From NCBI RefSeq assembly GCF_900105805.1, contig NZ_LT629788.1, positions 2,232,001-2,296,000 on the forward strand: DNA of 64,000 nucleotides, written 5' to 3'. This DNA is from Pseudomonas moraviensis. GTDB lineage: Bacteria; Pseudomonadota; Gammaproteobacteria; Pseudomonadales; Pseudomonadaceae. Below are positions 1-7,726 of the stretch, piece after piece. Made by a program: the position numbers and the translations under genes. The notes under the pieces are model-generated. The model was not told the DNA's origin and made no database searches. It worked only from the letters and a program-made list of their open reading frames with translations. Numbering within the stretch: position 1 is the stretch's first letter; every line of letters begins with the position of its first letter.

Positions 1-1
1 C

Positions 2-82
2 CAGGATTACCTGGAGCGGATTCCGAATGGCTACACCTGCCACTTCATCCGACCGAACTGGAAACTGCCGAAGCGCGCTTAA
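2..82 (+). CDS. C-terminal end of an unidentified protein (partial)
   Basis: An open frame enters from the left edge and ends with TAA at 80-82. Its last residues read IPNGYTCHFIRPNWKLPKRA. The aromatic and charged mix looks like real coding sequence rather than noise, and the frame stops just before the convergent MFS gene. Only 26 residues are visible, so I cannot name a family. No signal sequence or domain can be judged from this piece. Confidence 0.5.
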   Translation, partial: QDYLERIPNGYTCHFIRPNWKLPKRA

Positions 83-102
83 AGAAACGGGTGATGGCGG
101 GT

Positions 103-1320
103 TCAATGCGCCGCCACTACCGAAGCTCCGACAGAGCGCGGGCCCGACTTGAAACCGTGGGCCCGGGCACCCCAGGCAATGGCGAAGCCGATAGCGACCA
201 GTGCCAGCATGGCCCACGGGAATGCGGCAACGCCCCAGCGATCGAGCAACACGCCGCCGACGACACCGCTGCCAGCGATCGCGCTGTTCCACGCCACCAC
301 GTTCAACGACAAGGCGACATCCGCTCCGTCGCCCGCCGCATCCGCCAGCGCGGTTTGCAGCAAAGTTGCCGCGCCGCCAAAGGTCAAACCCCATACCGCC
401 ACGCCAACGTAGATCACCTCCGGCATACCCCCGCCAAAACCCAGCGCCACGCAGACGACGGCAAACGTCGCAAGGCTCAGAAGGACCGTCGTACGCAGCA
501 GCGGCTCGACCAGCTTCGCCGTCAGCCATATGCCCGCCAGCGCAGCAATGCCAAAGACCAACAAGACCAGATCAACACGATCGGCCATTCCTGCCGGCGC
601 AATGAACGGCGCAATGTAGGTGTAGAGAATGTTATGCGCGAGCATCCAGCTGATCACCACCGCAAGCACAGGGCGAACGCCCGGGGTGGTCAGGACGTTG
701 CGCAGCGGCAGGCGTTGATGGGCCGGTTGCGGCGGGTAATCCGGCACTTTCATCAGCACCCAGACGATCAATAGCAGGGTCAGCGCCGACATGAGGCCGA
801 ATGTGCTGCGCCAGCCGACCAGCCCGCCGAGCCACGTCCCCAGCGGCACGCCCAGCGACAGCGCAATCGGCGTACCGACCATTGCCAGTGCCAGTGCCTT
901 GCCCTGCTGCTCGGGTACGACCATGCGTCGCGCATAGCCGGCCAACAAACTCCACGCCAACCCCGCTGCGACCCCGGCGAAGAAGCGCGCGACCAGCGTT
1001 ACGCCGTAGTGTGACGACAGCGCAGTGATCGAATTGAACACCAGGAAGCCGACGATCGTCAGCAGCAGCACATTGCGGCGCCGCCAGCCGCGGGTGGCGA
1101 TGGTCATCGGGATCACCGCCAGTACCGACCCCAATGCGTATGCGGTCACCATTTGCCCTGCCATGGAGGGCGAAATCGTTAAACCCTCGCTGATCAGCGG
1201 CAGCAGCCCGGCGGGCAGGGTTTCGGTGACGATACAGATGAAGCCTGTCATCGCCAGCGCCAGCAAAGCGCCGATGGGAAGGCGTTTTGGGGTGGCTGTC
1301 AACGTTATTGATGGTGTCAC
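103..1320 (-). CDS. MFS transporter, DHA1 drug/sugar efflux type
   Basis: A 405-residue inner-membrane protein with about 12 hydrophobic segments, the usual length for a 12-TM major facilitator. The N-terminal half has the MFS pattern: TM1 near residues 15-35, a short basic loop GWRRRN near 78-83 after TM2, and a PLGTWLGG motif near 158-165, similar to the motif C region of antiporters. Proteins of this shape (AraJ/CmlA-like) export small drugs or sugars by proton antiport, and the substrate cannot be read from sequence. It faces a TetR gene that starts 130 bp away, so repression by that TetR with induction by an exported compound is likely. Start is the ATG at 1320. Confidence 0.88.
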   Translation of the reverse strand: MTPSITLTATPKRLPIGALLALAMTGFICIVTETLPAGLLPLISEGLTISPSMAGQMVTAYALGSVLAVIPMTIATRGWRRRNVLLLTIVGFLVFNSITALSSHYGVTLVARFFAGVAAGLAWSLLAGYARRMVVPEQQGKALALAMVGTPIALSLGVPLGTWLGGLVGWRSTFGLMSALTLLLIVWVLMKVPDYPPQPAHQRLPLRNVLTTPGVRPVLAVVISWMLAHNILYTYIAPFIAPAGMADRVDLVLLVFGIAALAGIWLTAKLVEPLLRTTVLLSLATFAVVCVALGFGGGMPEVIYVGVAVWGLTFGGAATLLQTALADAAGDGADVALSLNVVAWNSAIAGSGVVGGVLLDRWGVAAFPWAMLALVAIGFAIAWGARAHGFKSGPRSVGASVVAAH

Positions 1321-1354
1321 GGGATGCTCCTTGAAAAGCCTTCGCTGATATAAA

Positions 1355-1372
1355 TACCGATCGATCTAGATC
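1355..1372. promoter_or_regulatory. candidate TetR operator in the MFS/TetR divergent region
   Basis: The short gap between the two divergent starts holds overlapping dyads: GATCGATC (1359-1366) and the perfect 10-bp palindrome GATCTAGATC (1363-1372). They are embedded in an AT-richer stretch just upstream of the MFS start. TetR-family repressors usually bind such dyads between divergent genes. This is inferred from position and symmetry only. Confidence 0.35.
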
Positions 1373-1392
1373 CTGAAGGCGCACAAGGAGCG

Positions 1393-1421
1393 TTGTCAAC
1401 AATTTCTGTATCGACTAGTCT
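1393..1421 (+). promoter_or_regulatory. candidate sigma-70 promoter for the TetR gene
   Basis: TTGTCA (1393-1398) and TAGTCT (1416-1421) are separated by 17 bp and lie just upstream of the TetR ribosome-binding site AACGAGGAG (1434-1442). The -35 matches consensus in five of six positions and the -10 is weaker. Confidence 0.4.
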
Positions 1422-1449
1422 TTATATGAATTCAACGAGGAGCTTTGCC

Positions 1450-2073
1450 ATGGCGAGAACCGGTCGCCCCCGTCAGTTTGATCGCGACGACGCTGTCGAT
1501 CAGGCCATGCAGCTGTTCTGGCAACACGGCTACGACGCGACATCGCTCGCCCAATTGAAGGCCGGACTTGGCGGAGGGATTTCAGCGCCGAGCTTCTACG
1601 CCGCGTTCGGTTCCAAGGAAGCCTTGTTCGATGAATGTGTGCAGCGTTATCTGACGACCTACGCGCAAGTCACCGAATGCCTGTGGGACGAAAGTCTGGC
1701 ACCGCGCGACGCCATCGAGAGCGCGTTGCGCCAGTCGGCACGCATGCAGTGCGACGACGCGCATCCCAAGGGCTGCATGGTCACTTTGGGCGTCATGAGC
1801 GCACCAAGCCCGGAAAATGCCCACGTGGTGCGATCCCTGACCCACTCACGCCAGCGCACCCGCGCGGGAATTCAAGCCTGCGTCGAGCGCGCTGTGAGTG
1901 CCGGTGAGCTGGCCAGCGACACAAATTCGGCGGCGATGGCGACGGTATTCGACAGTTTCCTGCAAGGCATATCCATACTCGCCAGAGACAACACCGCGCT
2001 GGAAAGCATCGATGCTGCCATTACTCGGATCATGCAAACCTGGGACATTGCCGCCACTCGCAGCCCTCTCTGA
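1450..2073 (+). CDS. TetR/AcrR family transcriptional regulator
   Basis: A 207-residue repressor. Residues about 5-55 form the TetR helix-turn-helix (GRPRQFDRDDAVDQAMQLFW, then SAPSFYAAFGSKEALFDECV), and the rest is an all-helical ligand-binding domain. I chose the ATG at 1450 because AGGAG lies 8 bp upstream and the family normally begins MARTGRPR. The longer in-frame TTG at 1393 coincides with a probable -35 element. It is divergent from the MFS efflux gene and convergent with the NepI-like gene (6-bp gap), so it most likely controls the MFS gene. Ligand unknown. Confidence 0.88.
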   Translation: MARTGRPRQFDRDDAVDQAMQLFWQHGYDATSLAQLKAGLGGGISAPSFYAAFGSKEALFDECVQRYLTTYAQVTECLWDESLAPRDAIESALRQSARMQCDDAHPKGCMVTLGVMSAPSPENAHVVRSLTHSRQRTRAGIQACVERAVSAGELASDTNSAAMATVFDSFLQGISILARDNTALESIDAAITRIMQTWDIAATRSPL

Positions 2074-2078
2074 TCAAA

Positions 2079-3320
2079 TCACAGATGCACCGGCACCGCT
2101 GCCGAGCCCGGCTCCGGCACGTCGACATTGACCTTCAGTGCTATCAGCAACGCGGCCAGCAACATCAGAATGCCGGCCGCGACAAACACACCATTGATGC
2201 CGCTGAAACTGAACACCGAACCGCCGGCGGCAGCGCCTGCGGCAATCGCCGACTGCACCGACGCGACGACCATGCCGCCTGCGCTTTCGGCCTGATCGGG
2301 TACCGAACGCGCCACCCAGTTCGACCACGCGACCGGCACACCACCAAAAGCCATCCCCCAGAGCGCCAGGAGCACCGCCTGCCCGGTGACTGAGGCCGGG
2401 AAGCCGACCAGCGCCAGAGCGGCAACGCCCACCAGCACCGGCATCAGCACCAGGGTTGCCCGTGGACTGCGCTGCAACAGCCACCCGGCGAACAGCGTGC
2501 CGGCAAAGTTCGCCACGCCGAAACCGAGCAGCATCAGTGCCAGCGTCTGCGGGCCGACGCCGGTGGTGCTTTCCAGAAATGGCCTGATGTAGGTGAACAA
2601 CGCAAAGTGACCGGTGTGCACCAACACGCAGCCGAACATGCCGATGGCAATACCCGGTCGCAGCAAAACCTCCAGTACCGTGCGCAGGCGTGACGGACGG
2701 TGCGGCGCCAGACTCGGTAACGTGAACAGTTGAAACATCAGCGTCACCACGCCCACCGCCGCCGCTGCGAAAAACGCACTGCGCCAGCCAAACTGCCCGC
2801 CGAGGTAACTGCCCAACGGCACCGCCACCACGGTACCCACAGCGATCCCGCTGAAGATGATCGACAGCGCGCGGGGCAGCAGCGCCGCCGGGACCAGGCG
2901 CATCGCCACGGCCGCCGCCATGCTCCAGAATCCGCCCAGGGCGATGCCCAAAAGGATTCGCATGATCAGCAACACTGCGAGACTGGACGAGAATGCGACC
3001 AGCAGATTCGACGCGATCATCAGAGCCGAAAAACCGAGCAATACCAAGCGCCGATCAAGGCTGCGGGTCAATCCTGGCACCAGCAATCCGGCAAACAGCG
3101 CGACCACCGCTGTCACCGTCACAGCTTGTCCGGCCAACGCTTCGCTCACGCCGAGATCGAGCGCCATCGGCGTCAACAGGCTGGCCGGCAGATATTCCGC
3201 CGTGAGCAGACCGAACACCCCCATCGCGAGTGAAAACACCGCCATCCACGCAGGCACCAGCGGCTCCTCGTCAGCGTGCGCACCCACAGCGGATCGCCCG
3301 TCACATACACAATCATTCAT
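2079..3320 (-). CDS. NepI-like MFS efflux transporter
   Basis: 413 residues with 12 predicted TM segments. The stretch LPASLLTPMALDLGVSEALA near residues 44-63, the following GQAVTVTA, and GGFWSMAAAVAMRLVP near 129-144 closely resemble E. coli NepI, the inosine/guanosine (purine ribonucleoside) proton antiporter of the inner membrane. The match runs over the whole length from memory, so the subfamily call is fairly firm. The actual substrate in this strain is inference. The gene is divergent from an AraC-family regulator that begins about 100 bp away. Confidence 0.85.
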   Translation of the reverse strand: MNDCVCDGRSAVGAHADEEPLVPAWMAVFSLAMGVFGLLTAEYLPASLLTPMALDLGVSEALAGQAVTVTAVVALFAGLLVPGLTRSLDRRLVLLGFSALMIASNLLVAFSSSLAVLLIMRILLGIALGGFWSMAAAVAMRLVPAALLPRALSIIFSGIAVGTVVAVPLGSYLGGQFGWRSAFFAAAAVGVVTLMFQLFTLPSLAPHRPSRLRTVLEVLLRPGIAIGMFGCVLVHTGHFALFTYIRPFLESTTGVGPQTLALMLLGFGVANFAGTLFAGWLLQRSPRATLVLMPVLVGVAALALVGFPASVTGQAVLLALWGMAFGGVPVAWSNWVARSVPDQAESAGGMVVASVQSAIAAGAAAGGSVFSFSGINGVFVAAGILMLLAALLIALKVNVDVPEPGSAAVPVHL

Positions 3321-3418
3321 CGCAAGACTCCCTCAGACATTTCAAAAGCGCAGTCTATGGGTGGCAAACCGGATGATCTATGATGCACAGTCTTGAACTT
3401 TTGATCGAAACCCCGAAC

Positions 3419-4393
3419 ATGAGCAGCACTGATCCCTTTTCACTGTCCTCGGACCTCATCACTGAGTTGCTGCGCAGCATGCGTCTGCGTGGCGTGCAAT
3501 ACCGGCGGATCCACGCCGGTCCGCCGTATGGCCTGGGTTTCAGCGACAAGTCCGGCCATGCGTATTTCCACTTCGTGGCCGCTGGTTCGACGGTGTTGCA
3601 GCTTGAGGACGGCAGTCTGTACGAATTGTCGGCGGGCAATGCGGTATTCATCGCCCACGGTGCTGCGCACCAGTTGCTGTCACACCCCGGCGCCGAGGTG
3701 CAGGACATTGCCAGCGCCGTTGCCGCGCCACTCGGCGACACGGTCTGTGCGGTTCAGGTCGGGCAGAGCACCGATTCGCCCGATAGCGCCCTGCTCTTCA
3801 GTGGTTGCATGGAATTCGAACTCGGCAGCCTGCAAGGCCTCGGTCGGCTGATGCCGGGACTGATGCTGATCGACGCAGGCGGCCAGCGCTATCCGGGCCT
3901 CATGCCGATCCTCGCGACCATGGAACGCGAAGTCAGCGCAGCGCGCATCGGCTTCGCCGGCATTCTCGCCCGCCTTGCCGACGTCGTGGCTGCGATGATC
4001 GTTCGCGGCTGGGTCGAATGCGCTTGCGGCAATGCCTCCGGTCTCGTCGCCGCACTGCGCGACCCACGTCTGGCCCAGGCCTTGCTGGCCTTGCACCAGC
4101 AACCGGGCCGCGACTGGAGCGTCGCCGAACTGGCAACGCTCTGCAACACCTCACGCTCAGTCTTCGCCGAACGCTTCCAGACCACCCTCGGCACCCCGCC
4201 GCTGCGCTACGCCACCGAACTGCGAATGCGTTTGGCCAGTCAGTGGCTGACGCTGGAAAGGCTGCCGATCGAAGAAGTGGCGCAACGCTTGGGCTACACC
4301 TCCCAGGCCGCGTTCAGTCGCGCGTTCAAGCGCATCACGGGAAACTCGCCGGGAGCGAGTCGGCGCCAGCGCGCAATACAAGAATCGCACTAA
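3419..4393 (+). CDS. AraC family regulator with cupin N-terminal domain
   Basis: About 324 residues from the ATG at 3419. An in-frame ATG at 3380 would add 13 residues. The first ~180 residues form the cupin-type ligand-binding domain of the 'AraC-binding-like' group (Cupin_6: HFVAAGSTVLQLEDGSLYEL, then GNAVFIAHGAAHQLLSH). The C-terminal ~100 residues hold two helix-turn-helix motifs (WSVAELATLCNTSRSVFAER and IEEVAQRLGYTSQAAFSRAF). This architecture usually activates an adjacent oxidoreductase or transporter. The divergent NepI-like gene is the obvious target. Effector unknown. Confidence 0.88.
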   Translation: MSSTDPFSLSSDLITELLRSMRLRGVQYRRIHAGPPYGLGFSDKSGHAYFHFVAAGSTVLQLEDGSLYELSAGNAVFIAHGAAHQLLSHPGAEVQDIASAVAAPLGDTVCAVQVGQSTDSPDSALLFSGCMEFELGSLQGLGRLMPGLMLIDAGGQRYPGLMPILATMEREVSAARIGFAGILARLADVVAAMIVRGWVECACGNASGLVAALRDPRLAQALLALHQQPGRDWSVAELATLCNTSRSVFAERFQTTLGTPPLRYATELRMRLASQWLTLERLPIEEVAQRLGYTSQAAFSRAFKRITGNSPGASRRQRAIQESH

Positions 4394-4420
4394 GAGGGCA
4401 GCGATGAATCCGAACCGCCC

Positions 4421-5185
4421 TCACCGCTGGATTTTGTCCAGCCCCGCGCTCACCCGCTCAGCAGCCTGCAAATCCCCGCGCGCCTCCAGTTCCTGCGCCA
4501 CCTGACGCAACTGCTCGACCGTCAGTCCCACGTTCAGACTGATCTTCAGATGCGACTCCAGCTGCGATTCCACTCCAGCCATTGCCGCCAGTGCACCAAC
4601 AGTCGCCAACTCTCGATCCGTCCATGCAAGGTTGTCGCGGGCGAAGATGTCGCCGAACAGATGCACTTTCAGAAACTGATCGATCGCCGGGGCGAATTCG
4701 AATAGCGGGCCGGACACTGGCGCGCCGACCAGACGGGTCTGATTGTCGGTGCCCAGTTCAGTGAGCGCATACCCCGACGGAACCGGACCAGGCTCGCGTC
4801 CTGGCACGTCTTCGATGCCCCGCGCAGCGCGCTCCTCCACGACTTTCATCAGCAGGGACAAGGCGTTGAGGCTGCGCGGGAAGCCGGCGTAGGCATACAG
4901 CTGCACCAGAATTTCCTTGGTTTCGCTGATGCTCAGCCCAGCGTCGAGGCCGCGATTGAGCGCGTCGTGCAAACGCGGCATGTCGCCGGCGGCCGTGTTG
5001 GCGGCAATCGGGGCGATCGCCAGTTGCTTAGGGGTCAAAGGCTGTTCTTTCATGATCGGTTTCTCCGGTGATCGGGAAGGATTGGCGCAAAGAGGATTCA
5101 CGCAGGCAGCACTGGCGAGCACCGCGCAGCCGAGGGCCAGGGCTCGAAGAAGGCGCCGTTGATGCAGCGTGTTCCGATTCATCAA
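4421..5185 (-). CDS. carboxymuconolactone decarboxylase family lipoprotein
   Basis: 254 residues. The N-terminus is a lipoprotein-like signal (basic RRLLR, hydrophobic core, ASAAC with Cys28), so the protein is probably exported and perhaps lipidated; the lipobox is imperfect. Two CMD-fold units follow, near residues 55-115 (TKEILVQLYAYAGFPRSLNA) and 165-240 (TDRELATVGALAAMAGVESQ, then LESHLKISLNVGLT). The AhpD-type CxxC is absent, so an alkylhydroperoxidase role is unlikely. It is last in a three-gene minus-strand operon, 9 bp after the cyclophilin-like gene. The exact reaction is not known for such exported members. Confidence 0.82.
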   Translation of the reverse strand: MMNRNTLHQRRLLRALALGCAVLASAACVNPLCANPSRSPEKPIMKEQPLTPKQLAIAPIAANTAAGDMPRLHDALNRGLDAGLSISETKEILVQLYAYAGFPRSLNALSLLMKVVEERAARGIEDVPGREPGPVPSGYALTELGTDNQTRLVGAPVSGPLFEFAPAIDQFLKVHLFGDIFARDNLAWTDRELATVGALAAMAGVESQLESHLKISLNVGLTVEQLRQVAQELEARGDLQAAERVSAGLDKIQR

Positions 5186-5194
5186 AGACTCTCC

Positions 5195-5632
5195 TCACTC
5201 ATCAGAAGTGAACGTCACCCGCACATCGCCGCGCCCCAAGGCCTCGGCGAGGCCCTGCGGCCGGTCGATGCGACCAAGACGCGAATAGCGGTAAGACGAA
5301 TCGAAGGTTTTGTAGAAGACCACCAACGTATCGTCGCCATACAAAAGAAAATCGCCATTGTGGATGGTGCCCGGCCGGTACGGCTGAGTGGGCAATGGCG
5401 GCTGCACGGTGGCGTATTTTTCATTGCTGTGCAGGTCGGTCATGTCCAGGCTCAGCGGCAAACGCGTGAGCAATTCCCGAGTGCTCGGGTTGTCATCCAG
5501 GGCAATGGCAAAGCGCTGTTTTCCGATAGTCATCCACATCGTAGTGTCCTGCGCAGAGGTAGTGGCAGACAGAGCAAAAGACATCCATGGCATCAGCACA
5601 CATCCCATCCAGATTCCCGCGAAGATTTGCAT
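5195..5632 (-). CDS. cyclophilin-like fold protein, exported
   Basis: 145 residues. Residues 1-28 look like a signal peptide ending near SATTSAQ, and the rest fits the small bacterial cyclophilin-like domain found beside SDR and hydrolase genes. Visible pattern: MTIGKQRFAIALDDNPSTRE, then LPLSLDMTDL, then NGDFLLYGDDTLVVFYKTF. Isomerase activity has not been shown for this family as far as I know. Middle gene of the hydrolase/cyclophilin-like/CMD operon with tight spacing (9 and 23 bp), so co-transcription is very likely. Confidence 0.8.
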   Translation of the reverse strand: MQIFAGIWMGCVLMPWMSFALSATTSAQDTTMWMTIGKQRFAIALDDNPSTRELLTRLPLSLDMTDLHSNEKYATVQPPLPTQPYRPGTIHNGDFLLYGDDTLVVFYKTFDSSYRYSRLGRIDRPQGLAEALGRGDVRVTFTSDE

Positions 5633-5655
5633 GCCTCTGCTCCGTCGCCTGAAAG

Positions 5656-6684
5656 CTACTTCAGGTTGCTCTTGAAGAACTGTGTCAGCTTGGCAAAAGG
5701 AATCAGATCAACCCGGTCATACAGATCGACATGGCCGGCATTCGGCACGATCACCAATTCTTTCGGCTGCCCAGCCAACCGGAACGCCTCTTCACTGAAT
5801 TCTCGGGAGTGTGCGTCGGCGCCGGCGATGAACAACATCGGGCGCGGCGAAATGCTCTGGATATCCACGAACGGATAGAAGTTCATGAACTTGGTGTTGC
5901 TGCTCAGCGTTGGCCGCGTGGTCTGTTGCGGGGTCGAACTGGCCGGGGTGAATTCGCCGCGCGGGGTGCGGTAGAAGTCGAAGAATTCGCGCTGGATCGG
6001 GTGCGTGTCGGCCTTCAGTTCCAGCACCGTGCCGCCGGTATATTCGACTTTGCCGCCGGAAAACTCTGCGTAACGCTGTTCGGCCGCTTGCGCAATGATC
6101 TGCTTGCGCTGCTCCAGCGTTTGCGAGTGCTTGAGGCCGTCACGGTTGGCCGCGCCCATGTCGTACATGCTGACCGTGGCGATGGCCCTCATGCGTGGAT
6201 CGATTTTCGCAGCACTGATGACGAAACTGCCGCTGCCGCAGATGCCCAGCACGCCGATGCGCTCGCGGTCGATGAATGGCCGTGTGCCGAGGTAATCGAC
6301 GGCGGCGCTGAAGTCCTCGGCATACATGTCCGGCAAGACGGCATTGCGCGGCGCGCCCTCGCTTTCGCCCCAGAACGACAGGTCCAGCGACAGGGTGACG
6401 AAGCCCTGCTCCGCCAGTTTCTGCGCATACAGATTGGAGCTCTGCTCTTTTACCGCGCCCATCGGATGGCCGACGATAATCGCTGCGCTGCGCGCTGCAG
6501 GATCCAGCCCTTTGGGCATGAACAGGTTGCCAACGACCGTGAGTTGATATTGGTTTTTGAAGCTGACCTTCTGCACGGTCACCTTATCGCTTTTAAAGAA
6601 ATTATCGGCACCGTGGGACATGTCAGCTCCGAATGCAGTGAATGAACTCAGGAGAAACCCGAGCAGTACGAACAGTCGTTTCAT
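5656..6684 (-). CDS. alpha/beta hydrolase (YcjY / dienelactone-hydrolase-like), exported
   Basis: 342 residues with a clear Sec signal peptide (MKRLFVLLGFLLSSFTAFGA). The fold signature is HPMGAVKEQSSN near 73-84 (oxyanion side), the nucleophile elbow GICGSG at 147-152 with Cys149 where a Ser or Cys is expected, and a late GADAHS and NAGHVDLYD giving candidate Asp and His. A Cys nucleophile is typical of the dienelactone hydrolase branch. First gene of a three-gene operon divergent from a LysR regulator. Substrate unknown; the CMD partner suggests breakdown of small lactone- or acid-like compounds. Confidence 0.85.
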   Translation of the reverse strand: MKRLFVLLGFLLSSFTAFGADMSHGADNFFKSDKVTVQKVSFKNQYQLTVVGNLFMPKGLDPAARSAAIIVGHPMGAVKEQSSNLYAQKLAEQGFVTLSLDLSFWGESEGAPRNAVLPDMYAEDFSAAVDYLGTRPFIDRERIGVLGICGSGSFVISAAKIDPRMRAIATVSMYDMGAANRDGLKHSQTLEQRKQIIAQAAEQRYAEFSGGKVEYTGGTVLELKADTHPIQREFFDFYRTPRGEFTPASSTPQQTTRPTLSSNTKFMNFYPFVDIQSISPRPMLFIAGADAHSREFSEEAFRLAGQPKELVIVPNAGHVDLYDRVDLIPFAKLTQFFKSNLK

Positions 6685-6751
6685 GGGGGCGTCCTTGATC
6701 GAGAAACCAGGCGAGGCCGGGATGGAGATATTGTTGCGCAGGCTCGAGGCT

Positions 6752-6799
6752 TTGATTAGCTAATGAGTGCTTAATGCGGTTATAAACGCTGCTAATCAA
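6752..6799. promoter_or_regulatory. dyad operator between hydrolase operon and LysR gene
   Basis: TTGATTAGC (6752-6760) is repeated in exact inverse as GCTAATCAA (6791-6799), and the left arm also sits in a perfect 10-bp palindrome ATTAGCTAAT (6755-6764). TATAAA (6780-6785) lies between the arms as a possible -10 for the LysR gene. The arrangement (strong recognition dyad plus a second half-site in a divergent gap) is classic for LysR-type regulators. Confidence 0.65.
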
Positions 6800-6817
6800 T
6801 CAACCCGAGCGCGCACC

Positions 6818-7726
6818 ATGGCCAAACCCAACTTCAACGATCTGCTCGCCTTCGTCACAGTAGCCCGCTCCGGCAGTTTCACCCGCGCGGCGGTGCAACT
6901 GGGCGTGACGCAATCGGCGGTGAGCCAGGTAGTCTCGGCGCTCGAAGCACGTCTGAAGATTCGCCTGTTAACGCGCACCACACGCAGCGTGTCACTGACA
7001 GCGGCGGGTGAACGGCTGTTGCACACGGTCGGCCATCGTTTCGATGAAATCGAAGCCGAACTCGACGCTCTCACCGAGTTGCGCGACAAGCCCGCCGGCA
7101 CGGTGCGCATCACCTGCGGCGACAACATCATCAAGACCACCCTGCTGCCCAAGCTGACACCGCTACTGCTGCAATACCCGGATATCAAAGTCGAATTCGA
7201 TATCAACTATGGTTTCCGCGACATCGTCGCCGACCGCTTCGATGCAGGCGTGCGCTTCAGTGATACCGTCGCCCAGGACATGATTGCCGTGCCGATCGGA
7301 CCGCCACTGCGCATGGCCGTGGTCGCTTCGCCCAGCTACTTTGCCCGGCACCCGGCCCCGCAACACCCACGCGATCTGGCGGCGCATCGCTGCATCGACA
7401 TCCGCTTTCCAACCTACGACGGTGTCGATGCCTGGGAATTCGAGCGTCAGGGCAAGAAGCTGAAAGTGCGGGTCGACGGCCAACTGGTGTTCAACTCGAC
7501 TGTGCATATCGCCGACGCGGCTGTGAGCGGGTTGGGGGTTGCATATCTGCCTGAAGACGAGTTCGGCGCGCATCTGGCTGAAGGCCGCTTGGTCAGGGTC
7601 CTGGAAGACTGGTGCGAACCCTTCGGCGGCTTTCACCTCTACTACCCCAGCCGCCGCCAACCGTCGCCGGCGTTTTCACTGGTGGTGGATGCGCTGCGCG
7701 TGATGAGAGACCCAGCCCCCTTGTAG
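6818..7726 (+). CDS. LysR-type transcriptional regulator
   Basis: 302 residues from the ATG at 6818 (MAKPNFNDLLAFVTVARSGS). An upstream in-frame start at 6767 would run through the operator and is rejected. Residues 1-60 are the winged HTH (TRAAVQLGVTQSAVSQVVSA), and 90-300 the two-lobed effector domain (CrgA/DsdC-like group, with QDMIAVPIGPPLRMAVVASP). Divergent from the hydrolase operon, which it very likely controls through the dyad at 6752-6799. Oddly, its TAG stop codon (7724-7726) lies inside the first REP of the following repeat array. Confidence 0.9.
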   Translation: MAKPNFNDLLAFVTVARSGSFTRAAVQLGVTQSAVSQVVSALEARLKIRLLTRTTRSVSLTAAGERLLHTVGHRFDEIEAELDALTELRDKPAGTVRITCGDNIIKTTLLPKLTPLLLQYPDIKVEFDINYGFRDIVADRFDAGVRFSDTVAQDMIAVPIGPPLRMAVVASPSYFARHPAPQHPRDLAAHRCIDIRFPTYDGVDAWEFERQGKKLKVRVDGQLVFNSTVHIADAAVSGLGVAYLPEDEFGAHLAEGRLVRVLEDWCEPFGGFHLYYPSRRQPSPAFSLVVDALRVMRDPAPL

